Origin: Pseudodesulfovibrio sp. zrk46
Lineage (GTDB): Bacteria > Desulfobacterota > Desulfovibrionia > Desulfovibrionales > Desulfovibrionaceae
DNA: 64,000 nucleotides
Direction: 5' to 3'
NCBI RefSeq assembly: GCF_012516435.1
Contig: NZ_CP051216.1
Coordinates: 2,064,001-2,128,000, forward strand
Below, piece after piece: positions 1 to 8,814 of this stretch (within the stretch, counting starts at the first letter, position 1; every line of letters begins with the position of its first letter). The notes under the pieces are model-generated. The model was not told the origin of the DNA. It saw nothing but the letters and a program-made list of their open reading frames with translations, and ran no database searches. Position numbers and translations under genes: made by a program.

Positions 1-1815
1 GGATTCTTTTATCGTTCCCGTTTAGGATACTTTGACACCGACTTATTCACGCTGCTGGGCCCCTTGGTGGTCGCGTGGATGCTTGCCTATTGGAGCGAGC
101 TTCATACCAAACGTGGTTGGTTTTTAGGCTCCCGGACTAATGATGAGAGAGAGTTCTCCCCCCTTAAGTCCATGAGCATGGCATTAGTCTTTGGTTTGGT
201 AACCCGGTTCGTTTGCCTTTGGCACTATGATATTCAGAATATGAGTGTGTGCTACTTCCTGCTTACACTTATGGTTGTCGTAGTTAATAGCGTTCCTGAG
301 CGAAGAGCATGGGGCTTGTGGAGCTTGGCGATATATTTGATCGCTGCTTTCCCTGGTACTGTATACGGCGGCCCAGGGTATTGGTTTGTCAAGGAGCTCC
401 TCCATCTGGATTCTTACTGGGCACTATTTTATATCGCTATGGCTGTTGTTGTTATGGCTGGCTGCTGGTTTGCTGATTCCCGAAACGTTGCCCTCGTCAG
501 TAATCTTTGGGTTGCTTGTGCAGGACTGTTTGTTTTCATCCTGTTGACAGGTGTTGTTAATTCGCCCGTTATTGCAACCCTTGATAAGCTTGGTGATTAT
601 TTTAATCATATTGCGGTATCTTCTAGTGGCGGTGGAGCGGTTGAAGGCCCTGCATTCCCGTCAATTTTACAGAGTGTCATTGAGGCCAAGCTGATTCCCT
701 TATCTGAGATACTTGAACGTGGGGCATTCAATTCGTTTGTCGGTGGAGTGGCTCTCTTGCTAGCCTTGCCGATTGTTGTATTGCGACCTGCTGCAATCTT
801 CTTACTTCCTCTGATCGTTCTCCAATTACTTGGAATTAAGATGGGTGTTCGTTTCTCCATGTTTGGTGGCGCAGCCATGATGGTGTGCCTCGGTGTGGGA
901 GTCTACTGGGCATCTGAACTGGTCTTGAAAAAGTTTGCGTGGAAGCAATGGGGACACATAGGGATACAAGTAGCGTTGGGGATTATCGTGCTTTTGTACT
1001 GTCATGCCCAATATTCCAAGCAGCCTTTGACCCCTGTTATTACGAAGAGCCATGCGGAGGCGTTGCAAATTCTAGAGAAGATCAGTCCTGCTGATAGTCG
1101 TGTATGGACTTGGTGGGATTGGGGATACGCTACTCAGTATTATGCAGGACGAGTTACGACGATCGACGGTGGTGAACATTCAGGTCAGGATGTCTTCCCA
1201 ACCGCTTTAGTCATGAGTACTCATTCGCCACAACAGGCAAGTCAATTGATCGGAGCGTATTCGACGTTTAAAACAAAGAATCTATGGAAAGGTCAATCCG
1301 GTGCGCAGATGATGGGCGCCATAGACCAGATGAAGAATTCTGAGAAAACCTACGCATTCAGAGCGCCTCAGTATATCGTTGTCACCTGGAAAGACCTTAC
1401 CATTTCGAAATGGATAACCTTTTACGGTAATTGGAATCTGGCGACTGGCGACACCAAGCAGGCAAGATTGAGCAATTTTGCTCCAGGCCAGTTAGGTTTC
1501 AATATTAAGAAAGGCGCAGTCTTGAACCGCGATGGTGGTGGTGGGCTTGTCAGTGACATCACAATACTTAGCGAGCAAGGCGTCGATAAGAAAGAGTATT
1601 ACTTGAACAAATTGTCTCCTCAGCTGCTGCCTAGAACGAGGCATTTGTTGATTAATGAAGTTTCCAGACAGAGCGTTCTTATGGATCGAACTGCATACCG
1701 AAGTCTGTTGACCCGATTATTGACGGGCGATGCCGACGATCCTGAAATCAGTAAATACTTTAAGTTAGTCGTTGATAAATTACCCTTTGTACGAATCTAC
1801 GAAGTGGTTCAATAA
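1..1815 (+). CDS. pglB: Oligosaccharyltransferase STT3/PglB, 5' truncated by window edge
   Basis: 3' portion of a bacterial single-subunit oligosaccharyltransferase (GT66), an inner-membrane enzyme that moves a lipid-linked oligosaccharide onto Asn of periplasmic proteins. The frame is open from base 1 (604 codons present), so the start lies upstream. Seen: a DTD (DxD) motif at 34-42 in GYFDTD context, SVIE at 673-684 matching the external-loop-5 TxxE/SVSE element, and WWDWGY at 1111-1128, the acceptor-binding WWD signature. Many hydrophobic segments precede a soluble C-terminal domain. The next gene follows after 19 bases, so the three genes to 3340 are probably one operon. The family call is secure; the glycan and acceptor range are not visible. 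Confidence 0.93.
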   Translation, partial: GFFYRSRLGYFDTDLFTLLGPLVVAWMLAYWSELHTKRGWFLGSRTNDEREFSPLKSMSMALVFGLVTRFVCLWHYDIQNMSVCYFLLTLMVVVVNSVPERRAWGLWSLAIYLIAAFPGTVYGGPGYWFVKELLHLDSYWALFYIAMAVVVMAGCWFADSRNVALVSNLWVACAGLFVFILLTGVVNSPVIATLDKLGDYFNHIAVSSSGGGAVEGPAFPSILQSVIEAKLIPLSEILERGAFNSFVGGVALLLALPIVVLRPAAIFLLPLIVLQLLGIKMGVRFSMFGGAAMMVCLGVGVYWASELVLKKFAWKQWGHIGIQVALGIIVLLYCHAQYSKQPLTPVITKSHAEALQILEKISPADSRVWTWWDWGYATQYYAGRVTTIDGGEHSGQDVFPTALVMSTHSPQQASQLIGAYSTFKTKNLWKGQSGAQMMGAIDQMKNSEKTYAFRAPQYIVVTWKDLTISKWITFYGNWNLATGDTKQARLSNFAPGQLGFNIKKGAVLNRDGGGGLVSDITILSEQGVDKKEYYLNKLSPQLLPRTRHLLINEVSRQSVLMDRTAYRSLLTRLLTGDADDPEISKYFKLVVDKLPFVRIYEVVQ

Positions 1816-1834
1816 GTAAAAAGAGAGAAAATAT

Positions 1835-2965
1835 ATGAGTATTCCTTTCATCGATCTGAAAGCACAGTACAAACTCGTCGAAGACTCCGTGAAAAGCGGT
1901 ATCGACGGCGTGTTGGAGCACGGTGCATATGTTATGGGCCCTGAAATTAAGGACTTGGAAGAAAGGCTTTCGAGCTTTTCTGCTGTTCGTCACGCTGTTG
2001 GCTGCGCTTCCGGCACCGATGCGTTGATTATGGCTCTTATGGCTTTGGAAGTTGGTCCGGGGGATGCGGTTTTTACTACCCCGTTTACTTTCATGGCAAC
2101 GGCAGAAGCCATTGCATTGCTCGGGGCGACCCCGGTGTTCGTCGATGTTGACCCGGTGACATTCAACATTGATCCCGATGCCCTGCGTCGGTCCATCCGT
2201 GACTTCAAGGAAAACAATGCTGAGTTGACTCCAAAAGGTATCATTGCTGTTGATCTGTTTGGTCAGCCCGCTGATTACGACCGCATTGAACCGCTGGCAC
2301 AGAATAACGGTATGTTCCTCATTGTGGATGCAGCCCAGTCTTTTGGTGCCACATACAAGGGTAAGCCGGTTTGCTCTCTGGGTGATATGGCATGCACATC
2401 CTTCTTCCCCGCAAAGCCGCTTGGCTGCTACGGAGACGGCGGTATGGTTTTTGCGCAGAATGATGAGTTGCATAAACTGTTAGTTTCTATCCGTGTGCAT
2501 GGAATGGGAGAAGATCGCTATGAAAATGTCCGACTGGGCATCAATGGCCGCCTTGATTCCATGCAGGCCGCAGTTCTCTTGGCTAAGTTTGAAATCTTCC
2601 CGGATGAGATCGAGAAGCGTCAGGCTGCTGCCGGGAGATATAATGAACTGCTGGATGGCATTGATGGCGTGACCGTGCCCACTGTTCCTGAGGGCAATAC
2701 CTCTGTATGGGCGCAGTACTCGCTGTTGGCCCGTGATACCGAGCACCGTGAGGAACTCATGGGCAAGCTCAAGGAAGTCAATATCCCATCAGTAATTTAC
2801 TATCCGAAGCCGCTGCACCTGCAGAAGGCGTTCGCGAATCTTGGTTATTCTGAGGGAGATCTTCCCGTATGCGAGAATCTCGCTTCGCGTATCTTCAGCC
2901 TGCCCATGCATCCGTACTTGGAAGCAGAGGATCAGGAGACCATTGCCAAGGTGCTCAAGGGGTAA
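1835..2965 (+). CDS. DegT/DnrJ/EryC1/StrS nucleotide-sugar aminotransferase (WbpE-like)
   Basis: PLP-dependent aminotransferase of 376 residues acting on a keto-sugar nucleotide, an activity used to make amino sugars for glycans. The fold-type I family is clear from the IPFIDLKAQY start, the CASGTDAL turn near residue 58, VDAAQSFGA near 165 and the PLP lysine in FFPAKPLGCYGDGG (K194). Length is normal for the family. It resembles WbpE and related enzymes for 2-acetamido-3-keto or similar sugars, but substrate cannot be read from sequence. It lies 19 bases after the oligosaccharyltransferase and 3 bases before the next gene, so it probably builds the sugar that the transferase attaches (inference). 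Confidence 0.9.
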   Translation: MSIPFIDLKAQYKLVEDSVKSGIDGVLEHGAYVMGPEIKDLEERLSSFSAVRHAVGCASGTDALIMALMALEVGPGDAVFTTPFTFMATAEAIALLGATPVFVDVDPVTFNIDPDALRRSIRDFKENNAELTPKGIIAVDLFGQPADYDRIEPLAQNNGMFLIVDAAQSFGATYKGKPVCSLGDMACTSFFPAKPLGCYGDGGMVFAQNDELHKLLVSIRVHGMGEDRYENVRLGINGRLDSMQAAVLLAKFEIFPDEIEKRQAAAGRYNELLDGIDGVTVPTVPEGNTSVWAQYSLLARDTEHREELMGKLKEVNIPSVIYYPKPLHLQKAFANLGYSEGDLPVCENLASRIFSLPMHPYLEAEDQETIAKVLKG

Positions 2966-2968
2966 TCC

Positions 2969-3340
2969 ATGGCAGGTGGACGCAAGGCGACCATCATCAG
3001 GGTGCTCAAGCCCATTGTGGCAGGTGTAGCCCTGGCCTATTTGGCAACTGCGTTCGTCGATAAGCCTGCACCGGTTCATTTTCAGCCGGAAAATCCTTAT
3101 GCGGCCAAGCAGGAAGAGATCGTCGAGACACAGGCTGATTTGGTGACTGAGAAGAACATCATGAAGCTCGGTTCGCCATTGTCGGTGTTGCCGAATGCGG
3201 TTGTGACGGAAAATAATCCTTTGGCAGGGCTCGAAAGAATAGATGGTGCTGGAAATGGTACTTTCTCAGCTAATGATTCAGATGCCAACGCTACAGGAGT
3301 GGTCAGGAAAGACGTGGAAGAAGCCCCTGAGGCTCCCTAG
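2969..3340 (+). CDS. Small membrane-anchored protein with three N-glycosylation sequons
   Basis: 123-residue protein of unrecognised family. A basic N-terminus and one hydrophobic segment (about residues 11-30) suggest an inner-membrane anchor with the rest in the periplasm. The C-terminal third holds three N-x-S/T sequons within 14 residues: NGT at 96, NDS at 102 and NAT at 107. The last sits in DANAT (bases 3281-3295), which fulfils the extended D/E-x-N-x-S/T rule of Campylobacter PglB. It starts 3 bases after the aminotransferase stop, in the same unit as the oligosaccharyltransferase. A role as glycoprotein substrate or as a partner in glycan assembly is inference; no catalytic motif is visible. 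Confidence 0.72.
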   Translation: MAGGRKATIIRVLKPIVAGVALAYLATAFVDKPAPVHFQPENPYAAKQEEIVETQADLVTEKNIMKLGSPLSVLPNAVVTENNPLAGLERIDGAGNGTFSANDSDANATGVVRKDVEEAPEAP

Positions 3341-3341
3341 C

Positions 3342-3369
3342 TTGACACTGGCCGATACAACCTTATTAG
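3342..3369 (+). promoter_or_regulatory. Sigma70-type promoter for the cyclophilin gene
   Basis: TTGACA (3342-3347), 16-base spacer, TATTAG (3364-3369), directly after the previous stop codon. A short hairpin (CCCTGT/ACAGGG at 3378-3393) lies in the leader, followed by a good AAAGGAG site before the ATG at 3440. Confidence 0.5.
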
Positions 3370-3439
3370 AATTCAAGCCCTGTTGAGACAGGGATAAAAC
3401 GATATCAAGCCGGCCCGATCCGGCACAAAGGAGAACAGT

Positions 3440-3937
3440 ATGATCAAAATGGAAACCAGCATGGGTGACATCACCATCGAACTGGATTTTGACAAGGCCC
3501 CCAAGTCTGCTGCGAACTTCCAGCAGTACGTTGAAGAGGGCTTTTACGATGGGCTCATCTTCCACCGTGTAATCAACGGATTCATGGTCCAGGGCGGTGG
3601 TATGGATGAGAACATGAAGGAAAAGCAGACCCGTGAGCCCATCGAGAACGAGGCTAACAATGGTCTGAAGAACGATTGTTACACTTTGGCCATGGCTCGC
3701 ACCATGGATCCGCATTCCGCTTCTTCTCAGTTCTTTATCAACGTCAAGGACAACGGTTTTCTGAACTTCACCGCTGAAACTCCTCAGGGTTGGGGCTACG
3801 CCGTCTTCGGTAAGGTCGTTGAAGGCACCGAGATCGTCGATGAGATCAAGGGCGTTGCAACCGGTCGTAACGGCTTCCATGATGATGTTCCGGTTGAGCC
3901 GGTCTTCATCAACAAAGCCTACGTCATCGAAGACTAA
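3440..3937 (+). CDS. ppiB: Peptidyl-prolyl cis-trans isomerase, cytoplasmic cyclophilin (PpiB type)
   Basis: 165-residue cyclophilin that catalyses cis-trans isomerisation of Xaa-Pro bonds. The whole protein is the single domain, with the active-site stretches [13 protein letters not shown] (Arg about residue 42), SASSQFFI and the conserved aromatic in the [10 protein letters not shown] region. No signal peptide, so cytoplasmic. Length matches E. coli PpiB (164). Start chosen for the AAAGGAG site 7 bases upstream. It has its own promoter candidate and is followed by a strong terminator, so it is probably a single-gene unit. Confidence 0.95.
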   Translation: MIKMETSMGDITIELDFDKAPKSAANFQQYVEEGFYDGLIFHRVINGFMVQGGGMDENMKEKQTREPIENEANNGLKNDCYTLAMARTMDPHSASSQFFINVKDNGFLNFTAETPQGWGYAVFGKVVEGTEIVDEIKGVATGRNGFHDDVPVEPVFINKAYVIED

Positions 3938-3960
3938 GTCTGAATTCGATTAGATAACAA

Positions 3961-3998
3961 AAAGAAGCCCGGGAAGAGTTCTTCCCGGGCTTCTTTTT
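3961..3998. terminator. Bidirectional terminator between convergent genes
   Basis: Inverted repeat GAAGCCCGGGAAG / CTTCCCGGGCTTC (3964-3993) with an A-run before and a T-run after it. It serves ppiB from the left and the SGNH gene, whose stop codon is at 4000-4002, from the right. Confidence 0.9.
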
Positions 3999-3999
3999 G

Positions 4000-5079
4000 T
4001 TATTGCGCAAGTACATTGCTTGTCTGTTGAGCTGCGATACCGTGTCCGCGGCCATTCCAGTGTCCATCTTTAGGAAACTCGAATGGTTGCCTGTGTTGCT
4101 CAAAGTCTTTGATGAAGGCATCTGTAAGATCAATAGCGGTAAAATGTTGCTGAAGAGCCTGGGCTATGAAGTAGTCCCTCATTTGCGCCGCATAGCTTTT
4201 GCTGACGTTTTTCAGATTTGTTTCCGAGTATAAGTGAGGTCTCAAACCATCGACTACAAAGATGATGTCACTTGGCTGCAATCCGGAATATTCAGGCAGC
4301 AAAGCAAGAAATGCATCTACGGCATACTTGGAGTCATTCAAACGTTCTTCGTTGGCATCGGCAGATGTTTGGCCCACGTTCACAGCTGCAGGGGCATCGC
4401 TGAACAAAGTAGATATCGTATTGGTTAGTTGAAGATTGGTGACAAGATATAGCGCTAATCTGGAGTGCCTCAGCAGGCGAACCGTTGAGCTGGGAGTATA
4501 GTCCATGCGAACCAACTCATGATTTTCCTTGGGAGGGAGCGTGAAATAGTGAAATCCTGGTGCCGATTTGTATTTAGTCAGACTCTCATCAAAGTCGTTG
4601 GACACAATAACAAAGACCATCTTCTGCGCCTTGAACTTGTCCTTCGCGTAGCCCGCAAATGCGAGATACTGACTTAAGGGTGCTCCCGATGCTGCAAAAC
4701 TATACACCCTGTATGTTGATGCCAGACTCTTGGCCAACCGCCCCTGGAGAGTTTCTTCATAAGGAACCATGGCAGCTTCCACGTAGCTGTCACCGATGAC
4801 AGCAAGCACAGGACGGTCTCCATCAACGGTATAGTCCTGATCATTAATAAAACCGAAGTTGTTCGCGTGAACAGTATTCTTCATGGAAAAATCAGGAAAC
4901 CGTGACCACGTTGAAGTCCTGTCCTTTTCGAAGTGAATGATGGGTGAGTCATTATTCACTGCTTGAGTTCTGAGTCCCTCGTTTACGGGTAACAGACGAA
5001 AGACTCCTTCCATAAGCAGGAACGTAGCTACCAAAGAAGCGATGATCAGGAGAGTGTTATGAATGATTTGTTTCAACAT
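4000..5079 (-). CDS. Membrane-anchored SGNH/GDSL-family protein
   Basis: 359 residues. One N-terminal hydrophobic segment (about 8-25) anchors a periplasmic domain with SGNH-hydrolase marks: VIGDSYVEA near residue 95 (block I Ser), an Asn in VIVSNDF near 165 and DGHWNGRGH near 335 (block V Asp/His). Such proteins hydrolyse esters or act as O-acetyl partners in polysaccharide modification (the AlgX/AlgJ group has a related fold), so a role in glycan acylation beside the pglB locus is plausible but inferred. Convergent with ppiB; no upstream partner in the same direction. Confidence 0.75.
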   Translation of the reverse strand: MLKQIIHNTLLIIASLVATFLLMEGVFRLLPVNEGLRTQAVNNDSPIIHFEKDRTSTWSRFPDFSMKNTVHANNFGFINDQDYTVDGDRPVLAVIGDSYVEAAMVPYEETLQGRLAKSLASTYRVYSFAASGAPLSQYLAFAGYAKDKFKAQKMVFVIVSNDFDESLTKYKSAPGFHYFTLPPKENHELVRMDYTPSSTVRLLRHSRLALYLVTNLQLTNTISTLFSDAPAAVNVGQTSADANEERLNDSKYAVDAFLALLPEYSGLQPSDIIFVVDGLRPHLYSETNLKNVSKSYAAQMRDYFIAQALQQHFTAIDLTDAFIKDFEQHRQPFEFPKDGHWNGRGHGIAAQQTSNVLAQ

Positions 5080-5116
5080 TTATCGTGTATTGGTAACGTT
5101 TGATAGTTGGGAAATT

Positions 5117-5153
5117 AAAAAGGCCGAGCCATTAATAGGCTCGGCCTTTTTTA
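5117..5153 (-). terminator. Terminator of the liv operon
   Basis: AAGGCCGAGCC / GGCTCGGCCTT hairpin flanked by A and T runs, 22 bases after the livF stop codon. The A-run on the left gives a U-tract for minus-strand transcripts. Confidence 0.85.
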
Positions 5154-5174
5154 AGCTGAGTTGTGATGGGTTGT

Positions 5175-5912
5175 CTACCCGCCCAGATAGGCCTTCTTTA
5201 CTTCCGGGTCTTCCATGAGACTGTCAGACGGGCCTTCTGCCACGATCTCGCCGGTGTCGATGACGTAGCCACGGTGGGCAAAGTCGAGTGCGAGTTTGGC
5301 GTTCTGTTCGATGAGCAGGATGGTCATGCCTTCCTGGTTCAGCTCCTTGAGGGCGCGGAACATATCGTACATGAGCAGCGGAGCGAGGCCCATGGAGGGC
5401 TCGTCGAGCATGACGAAGCGGCATGCGGACATGAGGGCGCGGCCCACTGCCAGCATCTGCTGCTCACCACCGGACAGGGACTCAGAGCGCTGCTTTTTGC
5501 GCTCGTCCAGACGAGGGAAGAGATCATATACGCGACGGTAGTCACGCTCGATGTCTGCATGACTGTCTTTGCGTGCGTAAGTGGCGATCTTGAGGTTTTC
5601 CTCAACGGTCAGGTTGCCGAAGATATGGCGGCCTTCCGGGACCAATGAGAGGTGCAACTCGGAGACAATCTTGTCCGGCGGCATGCCAAGAATGGACTTG
5701 CCGTTGTGCAGGATGTCGCCCTGAGTGACCTTGGGGGCTTCCGGTGGAGGAAGCTGGGCCACGGACATGAGCGTGGTGGATTTACCTGCGCCGTTGGCAC
5801 CGATGAGGGTGACGATTTCGCCCTCGTCCACGTGGAAGTTGATGCCGTGGAGCGCTTCAATATTCCCGTACTTGACGTACAGGTCTTTGACTTCGAGAAG
5901 TGGAGTACTCAT
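5175..5912 (-). CDS. livF: Branched-chain amino-acid ABC transporter ATP-binding protein LivF
   Basis: 245-residue ATPase that, with LivG, powers uptake of branched-chain amino acids through LivHM. Seen: Walker A GANGAGKST near residue 36, Q-loop, signature LSGGEQQML and Walker B FVMLDEPSMGL. The open frame extends upstream, but the ATG at 5912 gives the standard LivF N-terminus (MSTPLLEVKDLYVKYG) and overlaps the livG stop as ATGA, which implies translational coupling. Last gene of the operon, followed by a terminator. Exact substrate (Leu/Ile/Val or another amide/acid of this family) is not determinable. Confidence 0.93.
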   Translation of the reverse strand: MSTPLLEVKDLYVKYGNIEALHGINFHVDEGEIVTLIGANGAGKSTTLMSVAQLPPPEAPKVTQGDILHNGKSILGMPPDKIVSELHLSLVPEGRHIFGNLTVEENLKIATYARKDSHADIERDYRRVYDLFPRLDERKKQRSESLSGGEQQMLAVGRALMSACRFVMLDEPSMGLAPLLMYDMFRALKELNQEGMTILLIEQNAKLALDFAHRGYVIDTGEIVAEGPSDSLMEDPEVKKAYLGG

Positions 5913-6676
5913 ATGTTGTCGTCTCCAAGATAGGCCTTGATGACGGCCGGGTTGCTTTGGATGTCTTCCGGTGTGCCTTCGGCGATGGTGGCACCAAAGT
6001 CGATGACCTTGATCCACTGGCAGAGGCTGGTCACAACCTTCATCTGGTGTTCAATCATGAAGATGGTGATGTCGAAGTTGTCGTGGATCCAGCGAACCAG
6101 CTTGATCAGATCGTCAACGTCAGCCGAGTTCAAACCGGCTGCAGGCTCGTCGAGGAGCAGCAGCTTGGGCCGGATGGACATGGCTCGGGCGATCTCGACA
6201 CGACGCTGGAGGCCGTAAGGCAGGTTCTTGGGGTATTCCTGTGCATACTCGGTGAGCGACATGGCTTCGAGCAGCTCTTCGGCGATTTCAAGAATGCGCG
6301 CTTCGCGTTCACGGTACTTCTTGCCGCGCAGAATGGAATCCATGACCGAATAGCCCATGCGGTAGTGCTGGGCGATGCGGATGTTGTCCAGCACGGTCAT
6401 GTCGTGCCAGAGGCGGATGTTCTGGAAAGTGCGGGCCACGCCGATGGAGGTCACCTGATGAGGGCGGAGACCCGCAGTGGGGGTGCCGTCCAGGGTGATG
6501 GAACCTTCGGTGGGCTGATAGAAACCGGAGATCAGGTTGAAGATGGTGGTTTTACCGGCGCCGTTGGGCCCGATGAGGCCCATGAGCTCGCCGCCCTTCA
6601 TCTCAACGCTGAATTCAGAAACGGCCTGCAGGCCGCCGAAACGCTGGGTCAATCCGTCGATTTTAAGCAAAGACAT
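5909..6676 (-). CDS. livG: Branched-chain amino-acid ABC transporter ATP-binding protein LivG
   Basis: 255-residue ATPase. Walker A GPNGAGKTT near residue 37, signature region LPYGLQRRVEIARAM and Walker B LLLLDEPAAGLN are present, and the C-terminal extension with GTPEDIQSNPAVIKAYLGDD is the usual LivG tail. It starts 12 bases after livM and overlaps livF by 4 bases. Confidence 0.94.
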   Translation of the reverse strand: MSLLKIDGLTQRFGGLQAVSEFSVEMKGGELMGLIGPNGAGKTTIFNLISGFYQPTEGSITLDGTPTAGLRPHQVTSIGVARTFQNIRLWHDMTVLDNIRIAQHYRMGYSVMDSILRGKKYREREARILEIAEELLEAMSLTEYAQEYPKNLPYGLQRRVEIARAMSIRPKLLLLDEPAAGLNSADVDDLIKLVRWIHDNFDITIFMIEHQMKVVTSLCQWIKVIDFGATIAEGTPEDIQSNPAVIKAYLGDDNI

Positions 6677-6688
6677 GTGACGGACCCC

Positions 6689-7759
6689 CTACTTGAACGT
6701 GTAGTATTTTTTGAGTTTCGGGAACACGTCCGACAACTCCTTGTTGCCCATGATGCCCTCAGGTCTGAACTGCATGATCAGAACCAGGAGCAGGGGAATC
6801 ATAACCCACTTGATGACACCGGCAGACGGTTCCCAATCGGGGAACACGAATGTGGCCGGAGCAAGCAGGAAGTCCATGATGGCCTGGGAGCGAAGCACTT
6901 CCATGAGGCCGGTGAAGACAACGGCCGCTATCACTGCGCCGGACAGGGAGCCCATGCCGCCCAGGTAGACCATGACCATGGCTTCGGTGGATTTCAGGAT
7001 GTTGAATGACTGCGGGTTTACGTAGCCGACGATGTGGGCGAACAGGCCGCCTGCACAACCGGCCAGACCAGCAGAGATCATGAAGTTCACGGTTTTGATT
7101 CTGTTGGTATTCACCGACATGATCTCCGCTGCAACCTCATCCTGGCAGATGGCGTTGACGCCTTTGCCGTAGGTGGAGGTAATGAAGCGACGGATTACCC
7201 AGATGGTAAAGGCCGTAAACAGGATGACCCAAAAGAGCATCCAAGGCCCTTTGAGTGTGTCCTTCATGGCCCAGACAGTGTCTTTCATGCCCTGGAAGCC
7301 GCGGGAGCCACCGATCCAGTTCATGTTTTCAATGGCGGAGATGACGATGTAGTTTACCGCGATGGTGATAATCGCAAGGTAGTCATCACGTGTCTTGAAC
7401 GAGGGCAAGGCCACAAGAATGGAGACCAAAGCTGCAAATACACCACCGATAAGAATAATGATCGGGAAGATGAGTACAGCCATGGAGCTGGGCAGCAATG
7501 CTGCACCAAAGCCCTTGCCGAAGAAGAGCACTGAGAGCACGGATGAGACATAGGCTCCCACGCACATGTAAGCAGCGTGACCGCAGGTAAACTCACCCAT
7601 GTTACCGTTTACCAGGTTCAGGGAAGTGGACATCATGATGTTGATGCCGACGAACATGATAACGGCCTGAATGTAGTTGTCGATGATACGGAACTGGGCC
7701 AGCACCAGCAGGACAATGGCGCAGGCCGCCATGATGATGTTGAGAGTATATTTTTGCAT
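6689..7759 (-). CDS. livM: Branched-chain amino-acid ABC transporter permease LivM
   Basis: 356-residue inner-membrane permease with about nine hydrophobic segments and the EAA-loop region ICQDEVAAEIMSVNTNRIK that contacts the ATPases. A TTG start four codons upstream (7771) is possible, but the ATG at 7759 has GGGAG five bases before it and gives a normal hydrophobic N-terminus. It starts 12 bases after the livH stop and is co-transcribed. Confidence 0.92.
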   Translation of the reverse strand: MQKYTLNIIMAACAIVLLVLAQFRIIDNYIQAVIMFVGINIMMSTSLNLVNGNMGEFTCGHAAYMCVGAYVSSVLSVLFFGKGFGAALLPSSMAVLIFPIIILIGGVFAALVSILVALPSFKTRDDYLAIITIAVNYIVISAIENMNWIGGSRGFQGMKDTVWAMKDTLKGPWMLFWVILFTAFTIWVIRRFITSTYGKGVNAICQDEVAAEIMSVNTNRIKTVNFMISAGLAGCAGGLFAHIVGYVNPQSFNILKSTEAMVMVYLGGMGSLSGAVIAAVVFTGLMEVLRSQAIMDFLLAPATFVFPDWEPSAGVIKWVMIPLLLVLIMQFRPEGIMGNKELSDVFPKLKKYYTFK

Positions 7760-7771
7760 GGTGACTCCCAA

Positions 7772-8689
7772 CTAGATCTTGGTGGACTGGGGCATGCCGA
7801 ACAGGCCCGTAGGCTTGATCCAGAGAATAATCAGCAGGATGGTGAAGCCGAAGAGGTCCTTGTAGGTGGACTCCAGGAAAGGCATGGCAACAACACCGAC
7901 TTCAATGAAGCCGAGCAGGAAGCCGCCGACAAATGCGCCTTTGATGTCACCGATACCGCCAACAACCGCTGCGATGAATGCCTTCCAACCGATAAGCATG
8001 CCCATGAAGGGTTCCAGGATCGGGTAGGACATGGCGAACAGGAGTCCGGCCAGACCAGCGAAGCCGGAGCCGAGAATAAAGGTGAACACGATGATGGAGT
8101 CAATGGGGATACCCATGAGCGGGATGGCGAACTTGTCGTAGGAGATACCGCGCATGGCCATGCCGATCTTGGTCTTGGTGACAATGAAGTTCAGGAACAG
8201 GAACACCACCACCGCGGCAACGATGACGATCACCTTGAGGTTGGTGATGGTAACGCCGCCCAGGTGCCAGATGGACTTTTCGACCAGTTCGGGAAATTTC
8301 AGACGGCTTGCGCCGAGCACTGCCAGGTTGGAGTACTCGAGGATCAGGCCGCACATGAGCGCTGTGATAACCACGTACAATCTATGTGCCCCTTTTCTGC
8401 GCAAGGGACGGTAAGCAATGCGTTCCAAGGTCACGCCAACACAGGCGGTCAGCGCCATGGTCAGAGGGACCGCTAGCAAAAAGGTCATGAAAGGTGACAG
8501 CCCCAGAGCCGGGCCGAGTAGGAAGCCTGCCACAAAAAATGCGATATACGCGCCCACCATGAAGATGTCTCCATGGGCGAAGTTGATCAGACGCAGAACA
8601 CCGTACACCAGGGTATACCCCAGTGCGATGAGCGCGTAGAAGCTTCCCCACTGAAGGGCGTTGAGTATATTTTGAATAATAAAGTCCAC
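7772..8689 (-). CDS. livH: Branched-chain amino-acid ABC transporter permease LivH
   Basis: 305-residue permease, typical length. Seen: the N-terminal LQWGSFYALIALGYTLVYG segment shared by LivH proteins, INFAHGDIFMVGAY, and about eight membrane helices. Pairs with LivM as the membrane channel. Separated from the upstream binding-protein gene by 125 bases that include an attenuator-like hairpin. Confidence 0.94.
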   Translation of the reverse strand: MDFIIQNILNALQWGSFYALIALGYTLVYGVLRLINFAHGDIFMVGAYIAFFVAGFLLGPALGLSPFMTFLLAVPLTMALTACVGVTLERIAYRPLRRKGAHRLYVVITALMCGLILEYSNLAVLGASRLKFPELVEKSIWHLGGVTITNLKVIVIVAAVVVFLFLNFIVTKTKIGMAMRGISYDKFAIPLMGIPIDSIIVFTFILGSGFAGLAGLLFAMSYPILEPFMGMLIGWKAFIAAVVGGIGDIKGAFVGGFLLGFIEVGVVAMPFLESTYKDLFGFTILLIILWIKPTGLFGMPQSTKI

Positions 8690-8761
8690 TTTCTTACTTC
8701 CTGAGAAAAATCTTTCTTGATCAGGCCACTTCGCCGAACGAGGCGCCTGTTTTGGTTCGAT

Positions 8762-8794
8762 AAAAGGGCGGAGACCGTATGGCCTCCGCCCTGT
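8762..8794 (-). terminator. Attenuator-like hairpin between livK and livH
   Basis: On the minus strand AGGGCGGAG / CTCCGCCCT is followed by TTTTAT. A partial terminator here would keep binding-protein mRNA more abundant than permease mRNA, a usual arrangement for ABC operons (inference). Confidence 0.7.
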
Positions 8795-8814
8795 AGCTTC
8801 ACGATATCAGCTGC

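Noticed and set aside
5900-7009. Open frame of 369 codons on the plus strand
   Set aside because: Antisense to livG and the livM end; no domain, no ribosome-binding site, product of codon bias.
7577-8476. Open frame of 299 codons on the plus strand
   Set aside because: It is antisense to livH and livM; composition (His/Asp/Gln-rich, no hydrophobic core) is the mirror of membrane-protein codons.
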